From positions 60,537,587-60,601,586 of the forward strand of contig NC_088797.1 of NCBI RefSeq assembly GCF_011386835.1: DNA of 64,000 nt. The letters are read 5' to 3'. How positions within the stretch are numbered: position 1 is the stretch's first letter; each line of letters opens with the position of its first letter. A model generated the notes under the pieces. It had not been told where the DNA came from, searched no databases, and was given only the letters and a program-made list of their open reading frames with translations. The position numbers and the translations under genes were made by a program. Source of the stretch: Chrysemys picta bellii (lineage: Eukaryota > Chordata > Testudines > Emydidae). Positions 55,366-64,000 of the stretch are shown here, piece after piece.

Positions 55366-57284
55366 GTGACAGCACAACGGAAGCAGGGACTAAAGTATGA
55401 TTTGTATCATGCCACGTGCGCTAGGTGTACACGGAGATTCACAGGTAGCTCCCTGCCCCTGAAGACATTTCAGCCATCGGTTCCCGATCCTACAAAGCGA
55501 TGTATCTACATCGACCCACATGCCCATGTGGAATCCGATATGAAGTCCATACTGCTTCAGGCCAGGCCTGTCCAGCTCCCTCTGACTAAGGGGTTAGGGG
55601 TTAGATGATTGTGTATAGGGTGCAAGTAGCTCAGTAAGGTAATGGGGACTCAGACTGTACAGGTTTCTGCTGTGAATGGGCATGGTACAGCAAGACACTG
55701 GAATCTCTCCTTCCACTCAGGTAGGGCCTCCCAGATTCAAAACCTGAGGTTTAAAGGGTTTCTGGAAGTATTTACAAGGCACACTCGTCTTTCATCTCCT
55801 CTCAGATACTTTCACAAGAGGCTCTCGTGTCCTTACCCCCTCTGGTGTGTCTGTCAGCTCTTGAAGAGGCAGCAAAACCAAACCAAGCAAAGGAAATTAA
55901 AACATCAAAGCAACAGGAAGGGCAGGACCCAAAGTCAAACTTTCCCTTGGGAGGTTTATGCTCTCTCGTCTTTAATTCCAGAGGGTCGCACACTTCGTTG
56001 CTTCTGCAAGCCAAGCACATTCCACAGCCCAGCAGCTCCTTGCCTTCCTCCAATCCCCCCACAAGCTCCCTATGGGCAGCCCTCCCATCCCTCTCTATTC
56101 CAGGCACTCTGCAATGCCCCACCCCCTCATGTGTGTCCCTTTTCCCATGTCCCCCATTCCCTTTACCCCCACCCCAAAGCCAGAGGTGTTTGCTGATCAT
56201 GATTGCAAGGTGAAGGAAGTTCACTTCAAGCACTTGGCCTTTCGCAAAGTTAGTTTGATAGCAGCCTAAGAAAGGCGCTGTTTGTTAAAGTAGAGGCTCC
56301 CAGCCTTTTCCAGACAGCAACCCCAACCCCACGGTACAACAGAAAACAGTTCTGAGCTGCCCCCTCCCAAAGTTTCATGTTCTCCTCCAATTAGCCATAA
56401 CACAAATATGGGTGGCAGCAATGCCCCTGGATCCGGTAGTGTCTCCTTATGGGGGAGGGGGGCACTACCCTGAGACTGAGTACGCCTGGCCTGGAAAACA
56501 AACCACCAGTAGGACACAGGCTGTCTCTGAACAGCAGTCTGCCGTTCCACCTCATGAGATGCCGGGCAGCTCCGGGAAGTGCTGAGCGCTATCAGCTCCC
56601 ACTGAGGTGAGGCCGCTCAGGACTTCTAGCAGTTGCGCCTCACCTTGTAGGATAGAGCTCTCAGAGCTATAGCCCCTTTTTCTTGCTCCATTCACTCATT
56701 GGAGGGTTAAACTTCATCAGAAATCGCATGCTAATTTCCACCCTTGAGATATTATTAGTATAAACCATCTGTGGAATAGTAGAATTGATGCTTCCCTGTC
56801 AAAGAGAATGATTGATAAACTCCATTATATCCACACAGTTAAATACCTACACTTCAAGCCATTTGACTTCTATCTCATGCTCAGCTGGTGAAACGGCTCC
56901 CCCTACCGAACCTGCCAAAGCTATTCTGATTATACCAGTGTGCCTCAAGGCTGTTGGCCAGAGCACGTTTTTGTGGGTAATCTTCAAGCAAACAAAATGT
57001 GGGCCAGATGAGTTGGCACACGTGTGTCAGGAGGGCATGTTGTGTACCCGCTTCCACTACATCCCAGCTGTTGGCCAGAGGATGCCCGGTTTGCAATACA
57101 CCATCATTAGTCTCGTTAGTTTCATGCTGCAGGTCACAACAGTCATCCAAAAACAAATGTTTTCACTTACAGGCTGAGAAGCTGACTGGGTTTTTTTTTT
57201 CCTTTCTGTGTTATTAGTATTGTATAAGATGATGGTGAAATGTGCTAGATTACATCTTGGAGACTGAAACCACTCGGGGTAGGA
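55366..57284. other. Unannotated sequence
   Basis: Frames of 128-184 codons at 55642-56213 overlap in different frames and on both strands, and look like chance. 56285-56470 ('aggctcccagccttttcc') may be a hAT remnant like 691, but its right end is missing. 56880-57180 has mirrored frames on both strands without protein features. Confidence 0.35.
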
Positions 57285-57450
57285 AAGATGGTGGCCTGGG
57301 TTCAATTTCTGGGTCAGTTGCAGATTCCGTGTGTGTTCTTGGGCAAATCTCTCTGTAAAATGGGGATACTATTCCCTGGCTTCACAGCTGTACAGCGAGG
57401 TAATGCCAGTAGTGAGCATGAGCTGCTCAGATGCTATGGTGACGAGGGCT
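57285..57450 (+). repeat. MIR/CORE-type SINE
   Basis: 'gcctgggttcaatttctgg', 'gttcttgggcaaatctctc', 'tgtaaaatggggatacta' and 'cagatgctatggtgacgagg' are in head-to-tail order. Confidence 0.65.
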
Positions 57451-58954
57451 ATGTGGTATCTACATCGATAGATCAGGAGCACAGTGTCTAATCCCATGTC
57501 TCAGTGGAAAAACTGCCAGGATTTCAGTAGGGTTGGCACAGGTCCTAAGGGAAGAGTCGTCCTGTTACTTCTTTCTTTATCACCGAATTCCTATGGGTGG
57601 TCAGTGAAGGGTGTGCGAGGGCAGGCATGTGTTTGCAATGATTAATGTACTGTATCCTCTGGGACATACCAATACATAAACCGAAGATTGCACATCACGC
57701 CACAGGCCCAACACCCCATCCACTGGGAACACACATAGGATAAGAGTTAAAAAAAACACACACACGGGAAGAGGAAAAGTGTCCTATCTGCTCCCTTCAG
57801 CCAAAGAGGCTTGTTATAATCTGTTGACTGAACTCCTTTCGGCTTTGGTTCTCAGGCACCCTCGTGGTCTGCTCATTCTTCCTGTTATCCTACAGCAGGC
57901 GAGATCAGCCGAGCTGGCAGCCCCCAGGCTTGTACATCAGAGAGCTGGTGGCTGGTCCCCAGTTGACTGACTTCCCCAAAAGGCTTTACCATGTGCCCGG
58001 GAGGTGAGCGGGGTACTGAATGGGGAGATCCATGGCATTGGGGCAGTGGGGGGACACTGACAGTGTGGGTGTTGGGCTGTGAATTCAGTGCAGGTGGTGT
58101 ATTAGAGACACTGACAAAAGAAAATAAATAAGAGCCACAAACCAGCCCTCTCCCTGCCCCCGGACTAACCCCACACTCCCGTGGGGATTTCACAGGGGCT
58201 GGGAAATCATGCGCATCATGCACTGGACTTGGAACTGGCGCTGGGTGGATGCAGAAGGGAGTTGAAAGCAGGAGCAAGACAGGGCAGCACGTCTTGTCCC
58301 CCCAGCTTTCAGCCCAGAGGGACAACGTGGCCTTTTGTGCCACATTGGGGGGTCAAGGGGTCCAACATCCCAAAGCTGCTGCTCATCAGAGCCTTTCACC
58401 CCGGTTCCAGCTCAGATCAGCCAAGACTGAAGATGTGTCACTCTAACAAAGGAGGGACAGGGCCACGGAGAACCGCATGGGGAATTCTGCTGGGGTCACC
58501 GCCCTACCAGCCTGGCAATCCATCTGTCAGAGTACCCACCCCACTAGCATACAGGAGCGAGGGAGAGACCAGCCCCACCAACTCCCCATCCCCCAGCCTG
58601 GAGCAGCAGGACAAGGGAGGCCGAGAGCCCAGAAGGGAGGTGGAATGCCTTGGCGTAGGGGAGAGCACAGAGAGGGGATTGAGGACTCCCGGGCAAAGGG
58701 GGCAGAAACAGAATGGGCATGACCGAGGGGTAAAAGGCACCGGCAGGGAACACAGGGAGGCAGGGGATAAAGAGGCAAATGGTGGGGTGTCGGGAGGAAC
58801 AGAGCTGAGTTACCTGTGGGGAGCGGAAGGGGAGCAAGAGACTGGAGGGGAGTGCAGGAGAGAGGGACAGGAGACAGAGGCTTCTGAGGGGCAGGGTGAG
58901 AGCACAAGGCAGAGGAGAGACTAAGGGAATTAGAGGTTTGGGGAGAGGAGAGTA
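57451..58954. other. Unannotated sequence with a purine-rich tract
   Basis: 58540-58930 is strongly G- and A-rich on the plus strand (gggag and cagag words). Overlapping frames of up to 247 codons (58181-58924) follow from this base bias; their translations are rich in Gly, Glu, Arg and Gln without domain motifs. No gene is supported. Confidence 0.4.
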
Positions 58955-59130
58955 TGACTGGAGAGGCAGTGTGGCCTACTGGACAGGGCTGTGGACTGGG
59001 ACTCAGAAGACCTGGGGTCTGCTCCAGTAGCTGCCTCTGACCTTGGACAAGTCGTTTCCCTTCTGTTTCCCCATTGGCCTTGTCTATTACATTGTAAGGT
59101 TTTGGGGGCAGGTCTTCTCACTATCTTCAC
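58955..59130 (+). repeat. MIR/CORE-type SINE
   Basis: 'gcagtgtggcctactggac' is the tRNA-like head, followed by 'gggactcagaagacctgg', 'accttggacaagtcg' and a 'tgtaaggttttgggggcagg' tail. Confidence 0.7.
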
Positions 59131-60167
59131 TGCAGTGTTAGCCCGGTGATCGGCACCAGGACAGCCTTGCCCAGGCGTGAGCAGCCACCCTGAAAAGCCC
59201 AAGTGACCGTGTCCTCACTGGTGCTGCACTGCCCTGTGTGTGGTGCTAGGATATCTGGGAGCACATCCCAGGGATCTTAGCGCTGCCGTGAGCTGAGCCG
59301 CTCTGATACTTTCCCAGTGAGGTGTGGTAGAACTTGTCTGTCCCTGTAGGCACAGGAGAGAATTGTGGGAAGGCACTGAGGATTACCAGCAGTCGAGTAG
59401 TTTAGATAATGTCCTCACTACAAAGTGGGCAGGTTACCAACCCGAGTGCAAGCAGCAGCTGGGCTTTAGCCTATAGCCCAGCCAGAGCACATTTACTACA
59501 GCTATGTCCTCTCCCCCCCCCCCCGACCCACGCCTGTAGCACACACCATACAGGTGAAGGGGAGAGACAAATCACGTCATTCGCTGCTTCAGCCTCCACA
59601 TCCAAACAGCAGTGCCTGAAAGGAGGCGATTTTACCCAGGAGAGACTATAAGGGAACAAAACCTAGCTTTGTTGCACGTTCATCTCCAGGGACATTTATA
59701 CGACAATACAGTTCTTTTAGGGGAAGAGAAATTTACTGACATTTGACACTACCAGGATCTGGGGACAGCGTGGAGGCAGGGTATATAACAGACGCGCCAT
59801 GAGGACAGCACACAACTGGGCGGGGTGTGAGCGACAGTCAGGCTGCGGGAATTTTACTAGATGTTCTAGTGTTTTACTAGATTGACTCAGGCAGAGTTAA
59901 ATTTATGGCGCAAGGCTTTGAAATGGAAACTGTTTGCACAGGCCAGATCAGCCTGTTTTGAGCATGGCTTAGCCCTAGCAAGAGGCGCCGCCTCGGAAGC
60001 TCAAAGTGGCTCCGGACACAACGCAAGAAATAGGCAGAATTGGTAAATGCCAGTTTGGTTTCACTAGCACAAAGAGACCTGAGATCACGGACATGCCTCC
60101 CAAGGACCTATAATGAGACCTGCGCAAGTTGCCATTTCATGTGAGTGAGCAACTCTCCTGTCACTTA
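59131..60167. other. Unannotated sequence
   Basis: A run of 14 C bases lies at 59511-59524. No gene recognised. Confidence 0.4.
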
Positions 60168-60245
60168 CAGCAGTTTTACACCATTGATTTAAAAGGATTT
60201 ACTCCTGATTTACCTCAGACTAAATGAGAGGCGAAATCAGGTCAT
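60168..60245. repeat. 'Gatttacact' repeat fragment
   Basis: 'gttttacaccattgattt' and 'tactcctgatttacctcag' match the 12425 family. Confidence 0.4.
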
Positions 60246-60284
60246 ATACATAAATATACATACACACAAAGGGAAAACAGCTGG

Positions 60285-60366
60285 CTTTGTGGACTGGGAC
60301 TTGGGAGACCAGGGTTCAGTTCCTAGTTATGCCAGAGACTCCCTTTCTATTGGCTTGGGCAAGTCA
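60285..60366 (+). repeat. MIR-like SINE 5' part
   Basis: 'gctttgtggactgggactt', 'gaccagggttcagttcctag' and 'ttggcttgggcaagtcac' are the head and start of CORE. It is cut by the LINE tail that follows. Confidence 0.6.
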
Positions 60367-60435
60367 CAGAGTTTAAGGTTGAAGGGACCACCAGATCATC
60401 CTGTCTGGCCTCCTGCACCTCACAGGCCTCCAACT
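60367..60435 (-). repeat. CR1-like LINE tail
   Basis: 'gagtttaaggttgaaggg' and 'ccagatcatcctgtctgg' are the reversed end of the subfamily at 37958. Confidence 0.55.
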
Positions 60436-60489
60436 CCACCCAGCACCTACACACTAACCCAACAGTAGAAACGAGACCATAGACGCTAA

Positions 60490-61440
60490 ATGTCTTCTTG
60501 TTTCAGTTTTCATCAAAAAGGTTAGTAGCAATTGGATGTCTAACATAATGTATGCCAGTAAAAATGAGGTAGGATCAGAGGCTAAAATAGGAAAATTACT
60601 TAGACAAGTTAGATGTCTTCAAGTCACCAAGGCCTGATGAAATGCATCCTAGAATACTCAAGGAGCTGACTGCAAAGTTATCTGAGCCATTAGCGATTAT
60701 CTTGAAAAAAGTCTTGGAAGATGGGAGAGATTCCACAGGACTGAAAAAGGGGAATATGGACAATCTGGGGAATTACAGACAAATCAGCTTAATTTCTGTA
60801 CCCGGAAAGATAATGGAGCAGATAATTAAGCAATCTATTTGCAGACCCCTAAAAGATAATACAGTGATAAGATTCAGAGTAGCAGCCATGTTAGTCTGTA
60901 TCCGCAAAAAGAAGAACAGGAGTACTTGTGGCACCTTAGAGACTAACAAATTTATGAGAGCATATGCATCCGAAGAAGTGGGCTGTAGTCCACGAAAGCT
61001 TATGCTCTAATAAATTTGTTAGTCTCTAAGGTGCCACAAGTACTCCTGTTCTTCTTTTTACAGTGATAAGAAACAGTCAGCATGTGTTTGTCAAGAACAA
61101 ATCATGTCAAACCAACCTGGTAGCTTTCTTTGACAGGGTAACAAGCCTTTTGGATGGGGGACGGGGGGGAGGAAGTGGTAGATGTGTTATATCTTGACTT
61201 TAGTAAGGCTTTTGATACTGTCTCACATGACCTTCTCATAAACAAACTAGGGAAATACAACCTAGATGGAGCTACTATAAGGTGGGTGCATAACTGGTTG
61301 GAAAACCATTCCCAGAGAGTAGTTATCAGTGGTTCATAGTCAAGCTGGAAGGGCATAATGAGTGGGGTCCCACAGGGATCAGTTCTGGGTCCGGTTTTGT
61401 TCAATATCTTCATCAATGATTTAGATAATGACAAAAATGC
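60490..61440 (+). mobile_element. CR1 LINE reverse-transcriptase fragment
   Basis: CR1 ORF2 encodes an endonuclease plus reverse transcriptase used for target-primed reverse transcription. This copy carries the start of the reverse-transcriptase domain: PDEMHPRILKELT (60636 onward) and NYRQISLISVPGKIMEQII (60758 onward). After the Penelope-like insertion come FVKNKSCQTNLV, VLYLDFSKAFDTVSHDLL (motif A, with its catalytic Asp) and [14 protein letters not shown]. The sequence breaks off near 61440, before the catalytic Asp-Asp motif C. Stops, a frameshift near 61150 and the insertion at 60872-61070 make it inactive. This is the most 5' CR1 segment in the window. Confidence 0.9.
60872..61059. mobile_element. 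Fold-back Penelope-like element, copy C
   Basis: A 188-bp insertion with an exact 11-bp target duplication, acagtgataag (60861-60871 and 61060-61070), inside the CR1 reverse-transcriptase frame. The left arm has 'gtggcaccttagagactaac' and the right arm has its reverse complement 'gttagtctctaaggtgccac', so most of it folds back. The left end 'ttcagagtagcagccatg' matches copy A. The right arm contains the best hammerhead-like core (60970-61007). It has no coding capacity. Confidence 0.8.
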
Positions 61441-61472
61441 TGAGAGACGGCGCAGCGAGTGACATTGCTTGT

Positions 61473-62524
61473 TGTAGGGACCCATAACAGGTGGCCTGCC
61501 CCTTAAGGCCTACAGTCCTGGGGCCAGCCAACCCTGCTTACTAAGGAAGCACACCTGAACAGCACTCACTTGGTTCCCCTACAAAGAGTAGTAGAAAGCT
61601 GAGTGGCAGGGTGTACTGCTAGAGGTAGGTAGACTCCAGCAGAGAATCCTGGGGCTGAGACTGCAGGCAGCAAAGGTCTGGGAAGAGCCCTGATAAGTGG
61701 GTAAATACATGGACTTGAGGAGACTTTAGTTTGAATTTGTTTTGGTGGGAAAGAGCCCAGGAGTAGGAAAAGGCTCCAGCCAGGTAGGGAATTCCTACTG
61801 AGGCAGGGAATTCCTGCAGAGAGCAGATTTGTGGACAAGAGAAACCCCTGAGTTTTGTTTTCAGTTAATGTCAGTTAATTAGACTGTGGGAGAAGGGTCA
61901 TCGCTAAACAAAAATAGCCAGTGTGGAGTTCATTTGAGGAGCCAAGAGGGAAACTGAGGCAAGGGGCTGCTTACAGGGCTGCACTGGGGCTACTTGTTCC
62001 CAGGACTCATGAGGATCAGAGCTCAGAGGGGAATCTCAGCTGCCCCTTGCTCTCCCCCAGGAGGGGGCAGAAGTGATGGCAAAGCTTCTGACAGGTTTCA
62101 CATCAGACGCTGTCTGATGGGCTGCCCGGGCAATGAGCACTGAACTCCCACAAACACCACACCAGTTGCCATTAAACAGGAAATTGCAGAGAAACTGCAG
62201 GGAGCGAGAAGAAGCTTCTGCAAGGAAGACCCTGATACCGGGGAGTTGAGTAGTCACAGACAGGCGAATTACACCCAGCTCTGCCACGGAGGGCTGAGAA
62301 CTCCCTACCTAAAAGGAATGAGACACTGCACTGGGGTTGGGGCCTGGAGGGCCAGTGTGGACCCACCAGATAAATAAACTGGATCCTAGAAGGGGCGTGA
62401 TTCAATTACCTTTGGACTGAGTGGATTATTAAGGGGCCCTGAAGAGGGGGAAACGGAGGCAGGGTGCCACTGAGTAACCTCTAGCCACAAGGGGGTGCTC
62501 AGGAGGCGGCCTGGCCCTGCTACA
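61473..62524 (+). mobile_element. Possible solo LTR-like element, family C
   Basis: The ends are TGTAGGGACCC... and ...GCCCTGCTACA, that is TG...CA with an inverted TGTAG/CTACA. An AATAAA lies at 62373-62378, about 150 bp from the right end. I see no target duplication and no promoter motif. It starts close to where the CR1 fragment stops. Length is 1052 bp. This may be an LTR or an unrelated repeat. Confidence 0.4.
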
Positions 62525-62526
62525 AT

Positions 62527-62822
62527 GCCTCTATATGGTCTTAGGCTCCTAAAGCATTTAGGTGCTTTTGAAAATGTTACCTTAAGTCCCATTTTCAAAA
62601 GTGACTCAGGCACTTAGGATCCTAAATCCCATACTTTCCATGAGATTTAAGGGCCTTTGCAAATCCTAGCCTAAGGAAGTTGGGCATCCAACTCCCATTA
62701 AATGTCAATAGAATTTGGGTCCCTAACTCCTTTAGGCTCTTTTGAAAATCCCAACCTTAGGCTTCTAAGGGCCTGAAGTCACTTTTGAAAATGGGACTTA
62801 GGTGCTTTGGAAAACCTAGCCT
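62527..62822. repeat. 'Cacctaaat/ttgaaaat' repeat family, longest copy
   Basis: 'catttaggtgcttttgaaaa', 'cccattttcaaaagtgactc', 'cttttgaaaatcccaacc' and 'cacttttgaaaatgggact' show repeated, mutually complementary motifs through about 300 bp. Copies at 34440 and 7110 are related. Confidence 0.5.
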
Positions 62823-63035
62823 TGGGGTCTTGGCTTTAGACTCCCAGTTTTAAGACGACAGCCTGCCAGGGCAGAAGATCCAGCTTCTCTACCATAAGAT
62901 CCTAAGAAAGGCCAGACTGTGCCTGATAAACATAAGGTCCATAGGAGCCACACTGAGCTGGGGATGCTCCAGGAATGATTGTGCATCTCAGGAAGCCCAG
63001 AGGGAATGCGCATGTTCCACCAGCTCCTAGGATAC
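62823..63035. other. Unannotated sequence
   Basis: No supported feature. Confidence 0.3.
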
Positions 63036-63684
63036 TGTGACAGACCCAGACCAGTGGGGTACAGGAGTCTGGTAGAGGCAAATATAGTGGTCACTGGATG
63101 AGTAGTTTTCTGTTCCCTGAGTGACCAGAGAAGGGGCTGCACTAGAGTAATCAGGAACCTGCTAGAACCAGTTAAGGCAGGCAGGCTAATTAGGACACCT
63201 GGAGCCAATTAAGAAGAAGCTGCTAGAATCAATTAAGACAGGCTAATCAGGGCACCTGGGTTTTAAAAAGGAGCTCACTTCAGTTTGTGGTGTGAGTATG
63301 AGGAGCTAGGAGCAAGAGGTGTGAGGAGCTGAGAGGGTGTGCTGCTGGAGGACTGAGGAGTACAAGTGTTATCAGACACCAGGAGGAAGGTCCTGTGGTG
63401 AGAATAAGGAAGGTGTTTGGGGGAAGTAGCCCAGGGAGTTGTAGCTGTCATGCAGCTGTTACAGGAGGCACTATAGACAGCTGTAGTCCACAGGGCCCTG
63501 GGCTGGAACCCAGAGTAGAGGGTGGGCCTGGGTTCCCCCCAACCTCCCAATTGACCTGGACTGTGGGTTCTTCCAGAGGGGAAGGTCTCTGGGCTGTTCC
63601 CCAACCCACATGGTGAATCTCTGAGGCAAGAAAATCCGCCAATAAGCGCAGGACCTACCAAGATAGAGGAGGAACTTTGTCACA
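63036..63684 (+). mobile_element. Solo LTR-like element, family A, copy 2
   Basis: The 649-bp element has ends TGTGACAGACCC... and ...GAACTTTGTCACA, and a perfect 4-bp target duplication, atac (63032-63035, 63685-63688). A TATA-like 'ggttttaaaaaggagctc' lies at about 63260. It is an inverted relative of 18855-19520, about 44 kb away. Similar frames in the two copies (for example 63208-62816, minus strand) are shared repeat sequence and not coding. Confidence 0.75.
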
Positions 63685-63688
63685 ATAC

Positions 63689-64000
63689 CAAGATGTGGGC
63701 ACCCTGTATGACAGCCTCTCCCTGACAGGTAAGAAGGAGAGGTGAAAAGCCAGGTCTCTTGCCCATCTCCTTGGGTTTTCTTCTCCACGCCACTAGGGTG
63801 CTAGGAAGAAGCAGTCCTTGCATTCTCCCAAGCAAAGAGCTGGATGGTACACTGTTTTCCTGCACCAGGACAAAGTCAAAATCTGTCTTTTTTCCCCCCA
63901 GATCATGAAAATTTTTGAGATTGAGTCAACCATAACATTTTTTTCCAGTGTTGATCCTTATTTTAACTATAAATTAATGTAAATTTCTAAACAAAAAGTT
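63689..64000. other. Unannotated sequence
   Basis: No supported feature. The final 100 bases are AT-rich and may start another AT-rich repeat cut by the window edge. Confidence 0.4.

Noticed and set aside
55642..56213. 184-codon and 128-codon overlapping plus-strand frames
   Set aside because: Two different plus frames and a 143-codon minus frame cover the same bases, composition is Ser/Pro-rich, and no motif is recognised.
58181..58924. 247-codon frame with a protein-like start
   Set aside because: The second half follows from a purine-rich tract (Gly/Glu/Arg/Gln), competing frames exist on the other strand, and I recognise no domain. A translated search would settle it.

Overview
This window looks like non-coding DNA from a large, repeat-rich reptile genome, most likely a turtle (inference). 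The evidence is the mixture of repeats: many 3'-truncated CR1 LINE copies on both strands, Penelope-like retroelements, hAT and Harbinger-like non-autonomous DNA transposons, MIR/CORE-type SINEs, LTR-like elements with TG...CA ends, and CA, TA and GATA microsatellites. I found no intact protein-coding gene, no tRNA or rRNA gene, and no CRISPR array. Nothing in it is prokaryotic. Long open frames occur, but nearly all lie in GC-rich minisatellites or transposons.

Layout. 0-10 kb: mostly single-copy sequence with three hAT elements (691-1241, 5989-6390, 8318-8539), each flanked by an 8-bp target duplication, and two CR1 tails. 10-18 kb: MIR-like SINEs, an AT-rich repeat family, and a segment resembling 5S rRNA. 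18.8-19.5 kb: an LTR-like element whose sister copy lies inverted at 63.0-63.7 kb. 20-30 kb: sparse repeats, a (TAGA)n array at 23.3 kb, and an isolated piece of the DDX1 RNA helicase coding sequence (27971-28161). 30-31.3 kb: a GC-rich transposon-like block with a 75-bp minisatellite. 33.9-34.3 kb: a histone H2B pseudogene on the minus strand. 35.0-36.1 kb: an unidentified open frame cut by a Penelope-like insertion.

39.9-42.9 kb and 44.5-47.3 kb are nested insertions. In the first, a DNA transposon carries an LTR-like element and a CR1. In the second, a plus-strand CR1 is interrupted by a minus-strand CR1 tail, itself split by a 1.74-kb hAT that has grown a 50-bp minisatellite with a 267-bp higher-order repeat; the outer CR1 is also split by a palindromic CpG-rich MITE. 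47.7-48.9 kb is a Harbinger-like element. 49-60 kb is sparse, with old LINE and SINE remnants and a purine-rich tract. 60.3-63.7 kb is a pile-up: SINE, CR1 tail, CR1 reverse-transcriptase fragment, a fold-back Penelope-like insertion with an exact 11-bp duplication, and two LTR-like elements.

The most notable items are the small fold-back Penelope-like copies with hammerhead-like cores, the young 267-bp duplication inside the hAT, the DDX1 fragment ending at a donor-like GTAAGG, and the unidentified 35-kb open frame. Family names come from recognition by eye and were not checked against a repeat library.
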